Positions 42,785-54,595 of a DNA stretch of 64,000 nucleotides are shown one piece after another. The DNA comes from Gloeomargaritales cyanobacterium VI4D9 (GTDB lineage Bacteria > Cyanobacteriota > Cyanobacteriia > Gloeomargaritales > Gloeomargaritaceae), in contig OV696605.1 of the NCBI GenBank assembly GCA_927797885.1, forward strand, positions 2,393,157 through 2,457,156. The letters run 5' to 3'. A program made the translations under genes and the position numbers. The notes below the pieces were generated by a model. That model was not told the origin of the DNA, made no database searches, and saw nothing but the letters and a program-made list of their open reading frames with translations. Every line of letters begins with the position of its first letter. Positions within the stretch are counted from its first letter, which is position 1.

Positions 42785-43684
42785 ATGCACATTGTTTTTG
42801 CAATTAACCATAGGTATCTGACACACTGTGTTGTTACCATAACATCTATTTTGGCACATCATCCCCATACCCCCTTACATATTTACATTTTAATTGACCG
42901 AATATCGCCCCAGAAAAAGGCACAACTTCAAAAGGCATTTCATCAACACGATCAAGTAAATCTGGAAGTAATATATGTTGACCTAGATTGCTTCACAGAT
43001 TTAGAAACTCGTGATCATCTGACACCAGCTGTTTACTATCGGCTTTTGATTCCTGAATTGATCACCATTCCTAAAGTTTTATACTTGGATGCCGATACAA
43101 TTGTAAATGATTCGCTACTTGAGCTATATTACACAGATTTGGCCGATGTCATCCTAGCAGGCGTAGAAAACTATCCATCAACATACCTACACCCTCAAGA
43201 GTCACCCGGTTGTTTTAATAGTGGCGTTTTACTTCTTAACCTAGAGGAATGCCGCCGCATCAATTTCAAATCCTTGGCTTTGGCTTATACCCAGGAGCAT
43301 TTAGTCTTTGATGACCAGCCGATCCTCAATGCCATTGTGGGCAAACGTTGGCGGGTGTTGCCACCCAAATATAATTTCACATCTTCTTATTTACGTTATT
43401 TGCGTCGTTTCACATCTCATCAATTGACCCAAAATCCTCCAACAGACCCTGTAGTACCAGACGAATTGGCAGAGGCTTGGCGACGTCCGGCAATTATCTA
43501 CTACACCAGTGCAAATAAACCCTGGCTTTATTTCAGTAACCACCCCTATCGCCATCTGTATTGGCAATATCTAAAAATGACCCCTTTCTATCATCCTTTG
43601 AATCCAGATATTCTTGCAGATAATCTGCGTTTGACTCGCTATTTAATTCAGCGGAATATCACAAAATTTAGATTGAACAAATAA
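42785..43684 (+). CDS. GT8 family glycosyltransferase
   Basis: A 299-residue GT-A protein of family 8 (retaining; LgtC/glycogenin-like). N-terminal strand MHIVFAINHRYLTHCVVTI, Rossmann-like half, the metal-binding DxD in VLYLDADTIVND, the acceptor-side CFNSGVLLLNLEECR with Asn and Gly, and DDQPILNAIV are all present. It probably adds galactose or glucose to an LPS or exopolysaccharide; the acceptor is not known. Its codons and AT content are higher than the neighbours, hinting at transfer, though this is subjective. Confidence 0.9.
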   Translation: MHIVFAINHRYLTHCVVTITSILAHHPHTPLHIYILIDRISPQKKAQLQKAFHQHDQVNLEVIYVDLDCFTDLETRDHLTPAVYYRLLIPELITIPKVLYLDADTIVNDSLLELYYTDLADVILAGVENYPSTYLHPQESPGCFNSGVLLLNLEECRRINFKSLALAYTQEHLVFDDQPILNAIVGKRWRVLPPKYNFTSSYLRYLRRFTSHQLTQNPPTDPVVPDELAEAWRRPAIIYYTSANKPWLYFSNHPYRHLYWQYLKMTPFYHPLNPDILADNLRLTRYLIQRNITKFRLNK

Positions 43685-43709
43685 AGAAAATAATCCTAAG
43701 GTACAAGCA

Positions 43710-46271
43710 TCAGGATGCCAACACAAAATTCAGGAGCTTGCCGGGGACGTAAATTACTTTTTTGATGGTTTGCCCCTGCAAATACCGTTGACCAACATCA
43801 GAATTTTTTGCTAATTGCTCTAAGGTGGCTTGATCCGCTTGGCTCGGTGCAATAATGGTTCCCCGGGTTTTACCCATGATCTGGATCACCAGGGTAATTT
43901 CATCCACAACTAAAGCCTGATGATCCACCTGCGGCCACGGTTGCCGGTGAATCGAATCCTCATGCCCTAATTGATGCCATAATTCTTCGGTGATATGAGG
44001 CGCAAAAGGAGCTAAAAGCGTGAGTAATACCCGGATGCCTTCATCAAAAATTCCCGAATTATCCCCCTGGTAATCGGTCAATTCATTGGTGAGTTTCATC
44101 AGACTAGCGATGGCAGTATTGAACTGGTATTCTCCCGTCGTATCCGCCGTAACCGCCTGAATCGTTTGATGAATGAACCGCCGTAAATTGCGTTCATTGG
44201 AAGTAGATTCTACAACCCTTGGTGGGGGATGTTCATGGTAATTTTGTACCAATCGCCACACCCGCTGCAAAAACCGAAATTGCCCTTCCACATCCGCATC
44301 ATCCCATTCTAAATCCTTTTCTGGGGGAGCTTTGAAGAGAATAAACATCCGGGCGGTATCGGCACCGTATTTAGCCAAAACCTGTTCGGGATCAACCCCA
44401 TTGTATTTGGACTTAGACATTTTCTCATAAAATATTGCTACGGGTTCGTTGGTTTCTTTATCACGACATTCGCCATTTTCATAAATCACTTGTTCTGAAG
44501 TTAAGTATTTGCCCGTTTGCACAGTTTTATAGGTCAATCCCTGCACCATTCCCTGGGTGAGTAATCGTTGAAATGGCTCCCCAAAATTAATCAACCCCCG
44601 ATCCCGCAATACCTTAGTAATAAAACGGGAGTAAAGTAAATGCAAAATAGCGTGTTCAATGCCCCCCACATACTGATCCACCGGGAGCCAATCATTGACT
44701 TTTTCGGATGCAAAAATGGCTTGGGAATTCTGAGCATCGGCAAACCGCAAGAAATACCAGGATGAGTCAATAAACGTGTCCATCGTATCCGTTTCCCGGC
44801 GAGCCGGACGACCACATTGGGGACAGGGTACCTGCACCCATTCAGTTAACTGTGCTAGGGGGGATAAACCTCTGCCCGTCAAGGTCACGTTTTCCGGCAA
44901 CAGGACAGGTAAATCCGCCTCCGGCACCGGCACGACCCCGCAGTGGTCGCAGTGGATCATGGGGATCGGCACCCCCCAATACCGCTGACGGGAAATTAAC
45001 CAATCCCGCAACCGGTACTGCACCCGCTGTTCCCCCCAACCCCGTTCCTGCGCCGCTTGGGTGATTTTTTCTTTAGCGGTTAGGGAATCCAAACCATCAA
45101 ATTCCCCGGAATTAACCAGGATTCCCGGCTCCGTGTATGCCTTTGGTAAGGGCGTTATCTCGACGACCCCGGGGGGTAGAATCACCTGGGTTATGGGCAA
45201 ATGGTACTGCTGGGCAAAGGCAAAATCCCGCTCATCGTGGGCGGGTACGCCCATCACCGCCCCGGTGCCATACTCATAAAGGACATAATCGGCAATCCAA
45301 ATCGGCACCGGCTGTTGGGTGAATGGGTTGACCGCCTCGGTTCCCAACGGCACCCCCCGCTTGGGCTGGTCATTGGCAGTACGTTCTTCGACGGATAGGT
45401 GCGCCAACCGCTGGCAAAATTCCTGCACCTGCGCCTGCTGGGAAAGAGCGGTTAAAGTCCCCACCAGGGGATGTTCCGGTGCCAAAACCAGATAGGAAAC
45501 CCCAAAAACCGTATCCGGCCGGGTGGTAAACACCCCAATTTTTTCCCCACGCCCCACCACCGGAAATTCCAGGTACGCCCCGGTGGAACGCCCAATCCAA
45601 TTAGCCTGCATGGTTTTCACCCGCTCCGGCCAGCCGGTTAAGGTGTCCAAATCCTGGAGGAGTTCTTCCGCATAATGGGTAATCCGTAAAAACCATTGTT
45701 TGAGCAATTTCTGCTCCACCTTGGCACCCGAACGCCAGGAACGCCCCTCGCTGTCCACCTGTTCATTCGCCAACACCGTCTGATCCACCGGGTCCCAATT
45801 CACCTGGGCGAATTTTTGGTACGCCAAACCCATCTGCCACATCTGCAAAAACAACCATTGGGTCCAGCGGTAGTACTCCGGGTGACAACTGGCAAATTCC
45901 CGTTCCCAGTCGTAACTCAGCCCCAAGGACTGCAATTGCCGCCGCATATTGGCGATGTTGCGCTCCGTCCAGCGGGCGGGGTGAATCCCCCGGTCAATGG
46001 CCGCATTTTCCGCTGGCAACCCAAAGGCATCCCAACCCATCGGGTGCAGTACCCGATACCCCTGCATCCGCCGCACCCGGGCGATCACATCCGTAATCGT
46101 ATAATTCCGCACATGACCCATGTGTAAATTTCCCGATGGATAGGGAAACATAGACAGGGCATAGTACTTGGGTTGTTCACTATTTGTACTGGTTTTATAC
46201 AGATGTGCTTCCCGCCAGACCTTTTGCCAACGGGGTTCTAATTCCGCCGGTTGATAACGGGGGCTGGTCAT
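43710..46271 (-). CDS. leuS: Leucyl-tRNA synthetase
   Basis: Class Ia aminoacyl-tRNA synthetase, 853 residues. HMGH in [11 protein letters not shown] and KMSKS in [11 protein letters not shown] form the ATP site; the CP1 editing domain (about 220-420) includes [17 protein letters not shown] with the editing Asp. Zinc-type Cys pairs (CDHCG, CPQCG) are in the expected insert. The ATG at 46271 overlaps the PH protein stop in ATGA; an in-frame upstream start would lie within that gene. Leftward run rpmH-rnpA-PH-leuS. Confidence 0.97.
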   Translation of the reverse strand: MTSPRYQPAELEPRWQKVWREAHLYKTSTNSEQPKYYALSMFPYPSGNLHMGHVRNYTITDVIARVRRMQGYRVLHPMGWDAFGLPAENAAIDRGIHPARWTERNIANMRRQLQSLGLSYDWEREFASCHPEYYRWTQWLFLQMWQMGLAYQKFAQVNWDPVDQTVLANEQVDSEGRSWRSGAKVEQKLLKQWFLRITHYAEELLQDLDTLTGWPERVKTMQANWIGRSTGAYLEFPVVGRGEKIGVFTTRPDTVFGVSYLVLAPEHPLVGTLTALSQQAQVQEFCQRLAHLSVEERTANDQPKRGVPLGTEAVNPFTQQPVPIWIADYVLYEYGTGAVMGVPAHDERDFAFAQQYHLPITQVILPPGVVEITPLPKAYTEPGILVNSGEFDGLDSLTAKEKITQAAQERGWGEQRVQYRLRDWLISRQRYWGVPIPMIHCDHCGVVPVPEADLPVLLPENVTLTGRGLSPLAQLTEWVQVPCPQCGRPARRETDTMDTFIDSSWYFLRFADAQNSQAIFASEKVNDWLPVDQYVGGIEHAILHLLYSRFITKVLRDRGLINFGEPFQRLLTQGMVQGLTYKTVQTGKYLTSEQVIYENGECRDKETNEPVAIFYEKMSKSKYNGVDPEQVLAKYGADTARMFILFKAPPEKDLEWDDADVEGQFRFLQRVWRLVQNYHEHPPPRVVESTSNERNLRRFIHQTIQAVTADTTGEYQFNTAIASLMKLTNELTDYQGDNSGIFDEGIRVLLTLLAPFAPHITEELWHQLGHEDSIHRQPWPQVDHQALVVDEITLVIQIMGKTRGTIIAPSQADQATLEQLAKNSDVGQRYLQGQTIKKVIYVPGKLLNFVLAS

Positions 46272-46666
46272 GTTGTCTGTCCAATGGGGCCACTGGCTTT
46301 GCGAGCCTGCGGGTCGAGCCGGTCGGTAATGTAACTCGCCAGTTCCCGAAACCGGGGCAAAGAGCGCAATTCCAGGCGATTCCCATCCTTGAGCGTGATC
46401 ACCATGTCCCCCCACAGGCCAAAACCCCTGGGAATCGTGACCACCTGGGTCATTTCACTGTAGATCACATCCGAGCGGGTCCGCCCCAGCCAGCCCCCGG
46501 TGACGGTCACCCGCCGGTTGGTAATCCGGTAGCGCACCCAGAGGGCACGGGTGATCGCCCCAATCGTCAAGGGCAACCAGATCAGGGTCACGCCCAAAAG
46601 CAAATTCAAAATCAAATCCCCCCGATGGGGGCCGCCCTCAAAAATCACCTCTTCCCGAATGCCCAT
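46268..46666 (-). CDS. PH-domain membrane protein (bPH2/DUF304 type)
   Basis: A 132-residue protein: start [14 protein letters not shown], one or two membrane helices ([19 protein letters not shown]) and the bacterial PH-like part ([43 protein letters not shown]). Similar proteins lie beside rnpA in many cyanobacteria. It overlaps the rnpA end by about 29 bases and the leuS start by four. Role unknown; possibly membrane protein insertion given the usual neighbour yidC. Confidence 0.85.
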   Translation of the reverse strand: MGIREEVIFEGGPHRGDLILNLLLGVTLIWLPLTIGAITRALWVRYRITNRRVTVTGGWLGRTRSDVIYSEMTQVVTIPRGFGLWGDMVITLKDGNRLELRSLPRFRELASYITDRLDPQARKASGPIGQTT

Positions 46667-47009
46667 GAATGATGCCCGCCTGTTGCAAAAGCTGTTCTAA
46701 TTCTCGCAGAAAATCCGCATACTGTCCCGTCAATGCCTGGGGTTGCGCCGTGACCACCATTTGCCAAGCGGGGGTACAAGCCGGGAGAAGTTGCCGGAGG
46801 GCCGCCCGCATTTGCCGTTTGAGTCGGTTGCGTTGTACTGCTTTTTTGCTCACCTTGCCACTGACCACCACTGCTACCTCTAACCCCGTACCCTTTGGAT
46901 GCGGACGATAGCGCAGGCGAAAATAGTGCCCCCGCACCTGCCGGTGATCTTGGTAGAAGGCGGCAAAAACCCGATGTCCCCGCAGACGTTGACACCGGGG
47001 TAACCCCAC
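46638..47009 (-). CDS. rnpA: Ribonuclease P protein component
   Basis: Protein subunit of RNase P that helps bind pre-tRNA leader. The 123-residue product has the family signature SGKVSKKAVQRNRLKRQMRAA (RNR motif) in the central helix and a basic N-terminus with the aromatic/beta region LRYRPHPKG. Start is GTG at 47009, one base after the rpmH stop. The RNase P RNA gene is not in the window. Confidence 0.93.
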   Translation of the reverse strand: MGLPRCQRLRGHRVFAAFYQDHRQVRGHYFRLRYRPHPKGTGLEVAVVVSGKVSKKAVQRNRLKRQMRAALRQLLPACTPAWQMVVTAQPQALTGQYADFLRELEQLLQQAGIIHGHSGRGDF

Positions 47010-47010
47010 C

Positions 47011-47151
47011 CTAGACCAGGGCTAACCGCTTGCGTCCCTTAGCCCGCCGGGCTTGCAGGACTCGCCGTCCGCCGGGAGTCGCCATCCGTGCCCGAAAACC
47101 AGAACGGCGCAGGCGTTTGCGGTTGGTGCCTTCCAAGGTGCGCTTGGTCAT
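47011..47151 (-). CDS. rpmH: 50S ribosomal protein bL34
   Basis: A 46-residue protein: [20 protein letters not shown], then [20 protein letters not shown], ending KRLALV. Complete and typical of bL34. First gene of the leftward rpmH-rnpA-PH-leuS run and divergent from dnaA with a 143-base gap. Confidence 0.97.
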   Translation of the reverse strand: MTKRTLEGTNRKRLRRSGFRARMATPGGRRVLQARRAKGRKRLALV

Positions 47152-47294
47152 AGGGGGTACCGTTACTAGAGTTCACAAGACCCTCAAAAATACCACACAA
47201 AGCTTAACCAAGTCAAGGGGAACGGGGGCTATTCAGCCGGGGAAAAATGGGGTAGCCTGATCCCTATCAACCTCACTCAACGCCGATACCTGCC
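47152..47294. promoter_or_regulatory. rpmH-dnaA divergent gap
   Basis: This is the place where many bacteria have oriC or DnaA boxes. I see no TTATCCACA-type box or AT-rich unwinding block here, so an origin is not supported; it should hold the two promoters. Confidence 0.4.
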
Positions 47295-48659
47295 GTGGCC
47301 GAATCCCTGGAAACACGGTGGCAGACGGTCTTGGAGCAACTCCAACTCCGTCTGAGCCGCCCTACGTTTGAAACCTGGATCAAGACCATCCGCCCGGATG
47401 CCCTGACGGAGAAGCGTTTGCGCCTGCTGGCTCCCAATCTCTTCGCCCGCAACTGGCTGGTCAAGTCCTACCTGAACACGATTAGTGGGGTGGTGGCGGA
47501 AGTGTGGGGGGAACCCCTGGAGGTGGAGATTGACAGCCTGGAAAACGACATGATCCCGGCGACGACCGCCACCCCTGCCCCGCTGGTGCCCTATCGGGAC
47601 GTGTCGAAGGACGTGGAACCGACCAGTTTGACCCTCAATAGCAAGTACACCTTTGGCCGGTTTGTGGTGGGGGCAACCAACCGGATGGCTCATGCCGCCG
47701 CTCTGGCGGTGGCGGAATCCCCGGGGCGGGAGTTTAACCCCCTGTTTTTGTGCGGCGGGGTGGGCTTGGGCAAAACCCATCTGATGCAGGCGATTGGGCA
47801 TTACCGGCTGGAGATCAATCGGGAGGCACGGGTGTTTTACGTTTCCACCGAGCAATTTACCAATGATTTAATTGAGGCAATTCGTCGGGATAATATGCAA
47901 CAATTTCGGGAAAAATATCGGGCGGCGGATTTGCTGTTGGTGGATGATATTCAATTTATTGAAGGGAAAGAATATACCCAGGAGGAATTTTTCCATACAT
48001 TTAATGCCCTACACGAGGCGGGTAAACAGGTGGTGATCGCCTCCGACCGCCCCCCGGCCTGCATTCCCCGCTTGCAAGAACGCCTCTGTTCCCGGTTTTC
48101 GATGGGGCTAATTGCCGATATTCAAGCCCCGGATTTGGAAACCCGCATGGCCATTTTGCAAAAAAAAGCTGAGCAGGAAAATGTGTATTTGCCGGTGGAG
48201 GTGATCACATATATCGCCACCCGCTATACCTCCAACATTCGGGAATTGGAAGGCGCTTTGATTCGCACCCTGGCGTACACCGCTATTTCCGGGGCGGCGA
48301 TCACGGTGGAAAATGTGGCGGATTTACTCAATTCGCCAGTGCAGATGACCAAAACCACCCCAGAATTGGTGGTGGATATGGTGGCTGCTGCCTTTGAGGT
48401 GTCTGCTCAAGATTTGATGTTCAGCACCCGCCGCCGCCAGGTGAGTTTTCCCAGGCAGGTAGCCATGTATTTGGTGCGGCAATACACCAGTCTAAGCTTG
48501 CCTCAGATCGGTCACTTTTTTGGGGGAAAAGACCATACCACGGTGCTGTATGCTTGTGAAAAAATTGCCCAGAAACGGGACAGTGACCCCAAATTTGCCC
48601 AGTTATTAGCGCAAATTAAAGACCGGATTCACCGTTCGGCTCAGGATTTGGGCAATTAG
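47295..48659 (+). CDS. dnaA: Chromosomal replication initiator DnaA
   Basis: A 454-residue AAA+ initiator. Domain I at the N-terminus ([21 protein letters not shown]), a short linker, then the ATPase: Walker [12 protein letters not shown], Walker [12 protein letters not shown], sensor I IASDRPPA, sensor II with Arg in [11 protein letters not shown]. Domain IV HTH ends with [21 protein letters not shown], the DnaA-box reading signature. Start is GTG at 47295. It overlaps the convergent ruvB by four bases. Some cyanobacteria can dispense with DnaA, so its essentiality here is not assumed. Confidence 0.97.
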   Translation: MAESLETRWQTVLEQLQLRLSRPTFETWIKTIRPDALTEKRLRLLAPNLFARNWLVKSYLNTISGVVAEVWGEPLEVEIDSLENDMIPATTATPAPLVPYRDVSKDVEPTSLTLNSKYTFGRFVVGATNRMAHAAALAVAESPGREFNPLFLCGGVGLGKTHLMQAIGHYRLEINREARVFYVSTEQFTNDLIEAIRRDNMQQFREKYRAADLLLVDDIQFIEGKEYTQEEFFHTFNALHEAGKQVVIASDRPPACIPRLQERLCSRFSMGLIADIQAPDLETRMAILQKKAEQENVYLPVEVITYIATRYTSNIRELEGALIRTLAYTAISGAAITVENVADLLNSPVQMTKTTPELVVDMVAAAFEVSAQDLMFSTRRRQVSFPRQVAMYLVRQYTSLSLPQIGHFFGGKDHTTVLYACEKIAQKRDSDPKFAQLLAQIKDRIHRSAQDLGN

Positions 48660-49708
48660 AATAAGGGTAACTGTTGCTCCGGTGGTTGTTTGCCCAAATG
48701 CACCCAAGCGGGAGCCAAAGCCACCCGTCCCCGGGGCGTGCGCTGGAGATAACCGATTTGCATCAGGTAGGGTTCATACACATCCTCAATGGTCTGGGGG
48801 TCTTCCCCACTCATGGCCGCCAGGGTGTCCAAACCCGCCGGCCCCCCCTGAAATTGCTCGATGAGAATCGTCAATAAGGTGCGATCCAGCCCGTCCAACC
48901 CCTGGGGATCAACAGCCAATTGTTCTAAAGCGGTGGCGGCCAATTCCGGGGTAATTACGGGAGCCTGTTGCACCTGGGCATAGTCCCGCACCCGTTTCAA
49001 AAGCCGATTGGCAATCCTGGGGGTTCCCCGTGACCGTTGGGCAATGGTTTCCGCCCCGGCGGGGGTCAAACAAACCGCCAACCGTTCGGCCGTGCGGGTA
49101 ATAATTTGCGCCAATTCCGGCACGGTATAAAATCGCAGTCGTTGTACCAGCCCAAACCGGTCCCGCAAGGGGGAACTCAAGGCACCCACCCGGGTCGTCG
49201 CCCCCACCAAAGTAAATTTGGGCAACGCCAAGGAACGGGTGCGGGCACTGGCTCCCTTGCCGACCGTGACATCCACCCGAAAATCCTCCATCGCCGAGTA
49301 GAGGGTTTCCTCCGTCACCCGGGGCAGGCGGTGAATTTCATCCACAAATAAAATATCCCCGGCTTCCAGATTCACCAACAGGCCAACAATGTCCCGGGGG
49401 CGTTCCAAGGAAGGCCCGCTGGTAATGTGGCACTGGCGACCCATCTCCTGCGCCAGGATCAACGAGAGGGTGGTTTTTCCCAACCCCGGTGGGCCGTACA
49501 GCAACAGGTGATCCAGGGGTTCGCCACGACTTTTGGCGGCCCCCACCGCAATTTCCAGAATTTGCTTCAGTTCCGTTTGCCCCAGGTATTCCGCCAAGGA
49601 TTGGGGACGCAGGGAATCCTCCGGCAGAACCTGGGTCTCCTGCGCCGTCACCTGGGGCTTTAAGAGCGGATTGCGCCCCCCCTCACCCTGGGAGGAGACA
49701 ATCGCCAT
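48656..49708 (-). CDS. ruvB: Holliday junction helicase RuvB
   Basis: A 350-residue AAA+ motor that drives branch migration with RuvA. Motifs: [16 protein letters not shown], Walker [14 protein letters not shown], Walker [13 protein letters not shown], sensor [10 protein letters not shown] and the Arg finger region SSPLRDRFG, then the C-terminal winged helix ([20 protein letters not shown]). Slightly extended N-terminus with [12 protein letters not shown]. Start ATG at 49708, directly after rpsJ on the same strand. Confidence 0.97.
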   Translation of the reverse strand: MAIVSSQGEGGRNPLLKPQVTAQETQVLPEDSLRPQSLAEYLGQTELKQILEIAVGAAKSRGEPLDHLLLYGPPGLGKTTLSLILAQEMGRQCHITSGPSLERPRDIVGLLVNLEAGDILFVDEIHRLPRVTEETLYSAMEDFRVDVTVGKGASARTRSLALPKFTLVGATTRVGALSSPLRDRFGLVQRLRFYTVPELAQIITRTAERLAVCLTPAGAETIAQRSRGTPRIANRLLKRVRDYAQVQQAPVITPELAATALEQLAVDPQGLDGLDRTLLTILIEQFQGGPAGLDTLAAMSGEDPQTIEDVYEPYLMQIGYLQRTPRGRVALAPAWVHLGKQPPEQQLPLF

Positions 49709-49710
49709 GA

Positions 49711-50034
49711 CTAGGTGGGTAATTTAACTTCAATATCTACCCCCGCCGGTAAGTCCAGCTTCATCAGCGCATCAATGGTCTTGGACTGGGGCTGGTAAAT
49801 GTCAATGATCCGCCGGTGGGTGCGGCTCTCGAAATGCTCCCGGGAGTCCTTGTCCACGTGGGGAGAACGCAACAGGCAGTAAATCCGCCGTTTGGTGGGC
49901 AAGGGAATCGGGCCGACCGCATGGGCTTGGGTGCGGTTGACCGTATCCATGATCCGCTCACAGGAAGTATCCAACAGGCGATGGTCGTAGGCCTGCAACC
50001 GGATGCGGATTTTTTGCTTGGTCAAAGGGGTCAT
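49711..50034 (-). CDS. rpsJ: 30S ribosomal protein uS10
   Basis: A 107-residue protein: [20 protein letters not shown] and [20 protein letters not shown] are the uS10 hallmarks. Start at the ATG 50034 (MTPLTKQ). It follows tuf at the end of the str operon, an arrangement common in cyanobacteria where rpsJ has left the S10 operon. Confidence 0.97.
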   Translation of the reverse strand: MTPLTKQKIRIRLQAYDHRLLDTSCERIMDTVNRTQAHAVGPIPLPTKRRIYCLLRSPHVDKDSREHFESRTHRRIIDIYQPQSKTIDALMKLDLPAGVDIEVKLPT

Positions 50035-50089
50035 AAAAATTACTCCCAAAAGGACAGGGAACCGCCCAACTACGGCTCCCCCACAGGAA

Positions 50090-51319
50090 CTAGGTGAGGA
50101 TTTTGGTCACCACCCCGGCACCGATGGTACGCCCACCCTCCCGGATGGCAAACCGCATCCCCTGCTCGATGGCGATGGGATGGATCAACTCCACCGTCAT
50201 TTTGATCCGGTCACCGGGCATGACCATCTCCACATTTTTGCCATCGTCGGAGGTGTAGGCCTTGATGGTGCCCGTCACATCCGTCGTCCGCACGTAGAAC
50301 TGGGGTTTGTAGCCAGAGAAAAAGGGCGTGTGCCGTCCCCCTTCCTCCTTTTTCAACACGTACACCTCGGATTCAAACTCCGTGTGGGGTTTGATACTTC
50401 CGGGCTTGGCCATCACCATCCCCCGCTCAACGTCGGTCTTTTGGATCCCCCGCAACAGCATCCCCACGTTATCCCCGGCAATCCCCTCTTCCAGGGTTTT
50501 TTGGAACATCTCCAGACCGGTGACCGTGACCGTGCGGGTTTCCCGTAAACCGACAATTTCCACGGTTTCCCCGACTTTGACCTTGCCCCGCTCAATCCGA
50601 CCCGTCGCCACCGTCCCCCGCCCGGTGATGGAGAACACATCTTCCACCGCCATCAGGAACGGCTTATCAATCTCCCGCTCTGGCGTTTTGATGTACTCGT
50701 CCACCGCATCCATCAGTTCATAGATTTTGTCCACCCAGGGGTTTTCCCCCCGCACCGTGTTGGGGTTTTTCTGCATGGCTTCCAAAGCTTGCAGTCCCGA
50801 CCCCCGGATGATGGGAATGTCATCCCCAGGGAAGTCATAGTTGGTCAGCAATTCCCGGAGTTCCAATTCCACCAACTCCAAAAGCTCTTCATCATCAGCC
50901 ATGTCCACCTTGTTCAGGAAGACCACAATGTTGGGCACCCCCACCTGTTTGGCTAGCAGAATATGCTCCCGGGTCTGGGGCATCGGCCCGTCCGTCGCCG
51001 CCACCACCAGGATCGCCCCATCCATCTGGGCGGCACCAGTGATCATATTTTTCACATAGTCGGCGTGCCCAGGGCAATCCACGTGGGCATAGTGACGCTT
51101 CTCCGTCTCGTACTCCACGTGCGCCGTGTTAATCGTGATCCCCCGCGCCTTTTCCTCGGGAGCGGCATCAATTTCATCGTATTTGCGAGCCTTCGCCTTG
51201 CCCAGCGCCGCCAAGGTCATGGTGATGGCGGCAGTCAGGGTGGTTTTGCCATGATCCACGTGGCCGATGGTGCCGATATTGACGTGGGGCTTGGTCCGTT
51301 CAAATTTTGCGCGTGCCAT
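50090..51319 (-). CDS. tuf: Elongation factor Tu
   Basis: A 409-residue translation GTPase. G1 [10 protein letters not shown], switch I region [14 protein letters not shown]3 [10 protein letters not shown]4 [10 protein letters not shown] and the domain II/III segments ([27 protein letters not shown]) are all present. Codon use is strongly biased to C/G third positions, as expected for a highly expressed gene. Follows fusA. Confidence 0.98.
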   Translation of the reverse strand: MARAKFERTKPHVNIGTIGHVDHGKTTLTAAITMTLAALGKAKARKYDEIDAAPEEKARGITINTAHVEYETEKRHYAHVDCPGHADYVKNMITGAAQMDGAILVVAATDGPMPQTREHILLAKQVGVPNIVVFLNKVDMADDEELLELVELELRELLTNYDFPGDDIPIIRGSGLQALEAMQKNPNTVRGENPWVDKIYELMDAVDEYIKTPEREIDKPFLMAVEDVFSITGRGTVATGRIERGKVKVGETVEIVGLRETRTVTVTGLEMFQKTLEEGIAGDNVGMLLRGIQKTDVERGMVMAKPGSIKPHTEFESEVYVLKKEEGGRHTPFFSGYKPQFYVRTTDVTGTIKAYTSDDGKNVEMVMPGDRIKMTVELIHPIAIEQGMRFAIREGGRTIGAGVVTKILT

Positions 51320-51340
51320 GGATGTCGTGTCCCTCTTTGG

Positions 51341-53458
51341 TTAAGCGTTCCCTTTTGCTTTGATGATGGTTTCGGCCACGTTGCGCGGCACCTCATCATA
51401 ATGGCTGAACTCCATCGTAAACACACCCCGTCCCTGTGTCATGGACCGGATGTCCGTAGCGTAGCCAAACATTTCCGCCAGGGGGACTTTGGCCGTAACC
51501 TTCGCCAACCCAGCTTCGGAGGACATACCCTCGATTTGACCACGGCGGGAGTTCAGATTACCCATAATATCACCTAAGAAGTTTTCTGGCACCTCCACTT
51601 CCACTTTCATCATGGGTTCCAGCAGAACCGGGGCGCACTTCATCACCCCTTCCTTGATGGCGATGGAACCGGCGAACTTGAACGCCATTTCCGAGGAGTC
51701 CACATCGTGGTAGGAACCATCCACCAGGGTCACCTTCAGGTCAATCATGGGATAACCGGCCAGAATGCCCCCCTCGCAGGCCTCCCGAATTCCCTGCTCC
51801 ACCGGCGGAATATACTCCTTGGGGATTACCCCGCCCACAATCTTGGAGACAAATTCCAGCCCAGTCCCCGGCTCCCCTGGGGCAATTTCGATCACCACAT
51901 GGCCGTACTGCCCTTTCCCGCCGCTTTGACGGATGTACTTGCCCTCCTGGGTAGTGGATTTGCGAATGGTTTCCCGGTACGCCACCTGCGGGTTGCCCAC
52001 GTTTGCTTCCACGTTAAATTCCCGCAACATCCGATCCACCAGAATCTCCAGGTGCAGTTCCCCCATGCCGGAGATGATCGTCTGGTTGGTCTCCGCATCC
52101 ACCGCCACCCGGAAGGTCGGGTCTTCCTTGGAAAGGGATTGCAGAGCCTTGGAGAGCTTGTCAATGTCGGCTTTGGTCTTCGGCTCAATCGCCACCGAGA
52201 TCACCGGTTCCGGGATAAACAAGGTTTCCAAAATCACCGGGTGGTTTTCATCGCAAAGGGTATCCCCGGTAATCGTGTCCTTTAACCCCAAGACGGCACC
52301 CAAATCCCCAGCCCGCAGTTCCTCCACCTCCTGCCGGTCATCGGCTCGCAGTACCACCAGCCGGGACAGACGTTCCTTCTTGCCCTTGGTGGAGTTGAGA
52401 ACATAGGTACCCCGTTGCATTACCCCGGAATACACCCGCACAAAGGTCAAGTCCCCAAATTTATCCGACATGATCTTAAACGCCAGCGCCGCCAGGGGTT
52501 CGTTGTCATCCGCATGGCGTTCCACCTCCTCCCCGTTGGGCAAAGTCCCCTTGATCGCCGGGATGTCAATGGGGGACGGCAAGTAGTCCAATACCGCATC
52601 CAACAGCAACTGCACGCCCTTATTTTTGAAGGCGGAACCGCAGAGCATGGGCACCATTTTCCCGGCAATCGTCGCCTTACGGATGGCGGTGCGAATTTCC
52701 TCCTCCGTGAGTTCTTCCCCTTCCAGGTACTTTTCCGTCAAAACATCATCGGTTTCCGCCGCCGCCTCCACCAATTTCGCCCGGAACTCCTCGGCTTTTT
52801 CCCGCAGTTCCGCCGGAATCTCCACCTTGCGAATGTCCTTGCCAATGTCGTCAAAATACTGGAAGGCGCACATCCGCACCAGGTCAACCACCCCTTGGAA
52901 TTGGTCTTCCGCACCGATGGGCAGTTGGATCGGCACCGCATTCGCCCGCAGGCGGTCCCGCACCTGGTCGTAAACCTTGTAAAAATTCGCCCCGGAGCGG
53001 TCCATCTTGTTCACAAAAATAATCCGGGGCACCCGGTAGCGATCCGCTTGCCGCCACACGGTTTCGGTCTGGGGTTGCACGCCCCCCACCGAGCACAAAA
53101 CCGTAATCACCCCATCCAACACCCGCATGGAGCGTTCCACTTCGATGGTGAAGTCCACGTGCCCAGGGGTATCAATAATGTTAATCGCATATTCATCGGC
53201 ACCGGGCATGGGTTGGGAGGGGTCATCCGGGTTGCGCTTCGTCCAGCGGGTACTGATGGCGGCGGCGGTAATCGTAATCCCCCGCTCCCGTTCCTGCGCC
53301 ATCCAGTCGGTAATCGCCGTGCCCTCATGCACTTCCCCCATTTTGTGCACCAGCCCGGAATAGAATAAAATCCGCTCGGTGGTGGTGGTCTTACCGGCAT
53401 CAATGTGGGCGGCAATGCCCATATTTCGCACACGTTCAATCGGGGTAGTTCGAGCCAC
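51341..53458 (-). CDS. fusA: Elongation factor G
   Basis: A 705-residue GTPase that drives translocation. G1 [15 protein letters not shown]3 DTPGHVDF, G4 [10 protein letters not shown], and the domain IV loop region ([14 protein letters not shown]) are visible, with the C-terminal domain V ending [15 protein letters not shown]. Third gene of the str operon. Confidence 0.98.
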   Translation of the reverse strand: MARTTPIERVRNMGIAAHIDAGKTTTTERILFYSGLVHKMGEVHEGTAITDWMAQERERGITITAAAISTRWTKRNPDDPSQPMPGADEYAINIIDTPGHVDFTIEVERSMRVLDGVITVLCSVGGVQPQTETVWRQADRYRVPRIIFVNKMDRSGANFYKVYDQVRDRLRANAVPIQLPIGAEDQFQGVVDLVRMCAFQYFDDIGKDIRKVEIPAELREKAEEFRAKLVEAAAETDDVLTEKYLEGEELTEEEIRTAIRKATIAGKMVPMLCGSAFKNKGVQLLLDAVLDYLPSPIDIPAIKGTLPNGEEVERHADDNEPLAALAFKIMSDKFGDLTFVRVYSGVMQRGTYVLNSTKGKKERLSRLVVLRADDRQEVEELRAGDLGAVLGLKDTITGDTLCDENHPVILETLFIPEPVISVAIEPKTKADIDKLSKALQSLSKEDPTFRVAVDAETNQTIISGMGELHLEILVDRMLREFNVEANVGNPQVAYRETIRKSTTQEGKYIRQSGGKGQYGHVVIEIAPGEPGTGLEFVSKIVGGVIPKEYIPPVEQGIREACEGGILAGYPMIDLKVTLVDGSYHDVDSSEMAFKFAGSIAIKEGVMKCAPVLLEPMMKVEVEVPENFLGDIMGNLNSRRGQIEGMSSEAGLAKVTAKVPLAEMFGYATDIRSMTQGRGVFTMEFSHYDEVPRNVAETIIKAKGNA

Positions 53459-53541
53459 GGGTTCCTCCTGGATTGCCTGTGATGGAAATGATCATGAATC
53501 CGTTACAAATTGTATCCTTTTTTGGCAAGTGCCGGGGTGCC

Positions 53542-54012
53542 CTAGTAACGGTAGTGGGCAAAGGCTTTGTTGGATTCCGCCATCCGGTGGGTTTCCTCCC
53601 GCTTTTTGATGGAGGCTCCGGTTTCATTCGCCGCATCCATGAGTTCGTTTGCCAGTTTGATCGCCATAGTTTTACCGTTGCGCTGGCGGGAATAATTGGT
53701 CAACCAGCGCATCGCCAGGGCGGTTCCCCGTTCGCTTCGCACTTCCACGGGCACCTGGTAGGTGGCTCCCCCCACCCGCCGGGCTTTCACCTCCACCAAG
53801 GGGGTGGCATTACGCACCGCTTTTTCCAGGGTTTCAATCGGGTCGTTGCCAGTCCGTTCCTGAATGGTGGCAAGCGCCTGATAGACCAAGCGGTAGGCGA
53901 GATTTTTCTTGCCACATTTGAGGATATGGGAGACCAGGATGTTCACCAGGCGGCTGTTGTACTGGGGGTCGGCTCCCACGGAACGGCGTTTGACTCGGCG
54001 ACGACGGGACAT
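53542..54012 (-). CDS. rpsG: 30S ribosomal protein uS7
   Basis: The 156-residue product shows the uS7 start [10 protein letters not shown], the [20 protein letters not shown] helix, [20 protein letters not shown] and [17 protein letters not shown]. It nucleates assembly of the 30S head. Second gene of the str operon. Confidence 0.98.
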   Translation of the reverse strand: MSRRRRVKRRSVGADPQYNSRLVNILVSHILKCGKKNLAYRLVYQALATIQERTGNDPIETLEKAVRNATPLVEVKARRVGGATYQVPVEVRSERGTALAMRWLTNYSRQRNGKTMAIKLANELMDAANETGASIKKREETHRMAESNKAFAHYRY

Positions 54013-54051
54013 AGGGTTGGAGAGGGGATAAGATAAATTAACTACAATCTC

Positions 54052-54489
54052 TTACTTTTTCTTGGCTCCGCCTTTACCGGCAGGGGCGGCGGGTTGACCG
54101 GGTTTGGGGCGTTTGACCCCATACTTGGAACGACCTTGGTTGCGGGGGGAAATCTGGTTGGGATGTTTCACCCCGGCGGCATCCAGGGTACCCCGGATGA
54201 TGTGGTAGCGCACCCCCGGTAAATCCTTGACCCGACCGCCCCGGATCAAGACCACGGAGTGTTCCTGCAGATTGTGCCCGATGCCCGGAATGTAGGAAGT
54301 CACCTCAAACCCGGAGGTCAGCCGTACCCGTGCCACCTTCCGCAGGGCGGAGTTGGGCTTTTTGGGGGTGGTGGTGTACACCCGGGTGCAAACCCCGCGC
54401 CGTTGGGGACAACTTTTCAGGGCGGGGGATTTGGTCTTGCGTTTGAGGCTTTCACGCTCCGAACGCACCAGTTGTTGAATGGTGGGCAT
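54052..54489 (-). CDS. rpsL: 30S ribosomal protein uS12, with extended C-terminus
   Basis: A 145-residue decoding-centre protein: [51 protein letters not shown], the aspartylated-loop [15 protein letters not shown]. Compared with about 124 residues usual, there is a Pro/Gly/Lys-rich tail ([18 protein letters not shown]). First gene of the str operon; the streptomycin-resistance positions look wild type (PKKPNSA). Confidence 0.97.
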   Translation of the reverse strand: MPTIQQLVRSERESLKRKTKSPALKSCPQRRGVCTRVYTTTPKKPNSALRKVARVRLTSGFEVTSYIPGIGHNLQEHSVVLIRGGRVKDLPGVRYHIIRGTLDAAGVKHPNQISPRNQGRSKYGVKRPKPGQPAAPAGKGGAKKK

Positions 54490-54582
54490 ACAATCTGAGT
54501 TTTAAGCGGCAGTTATCAATCATGCCAAAAATCCTAGTGGCTTGTCAAATACCCCTGGGGTAGGATGGAACTAAACCGCCTA

Positions 54583-54588
54583 GGAGGG
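54583..54588 (+). promoter_or_regulatory. RBS fixing the GTG start of the KDPG aldolase gene
   Basis: AGGAGG lies seven bases before the GTG at 54596. An ATG at 54591 is in another frame, so the GTG is the start. Confidence 0.7.
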
Positions 54589-54595
54589 GAATGGG

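Noticed and set aside
47152-47294. Replication origin between rpmH and dnaA
   Set aside because: No DnaA-box cluster or AT-rich unwinding region seen; only gene order suggests it.
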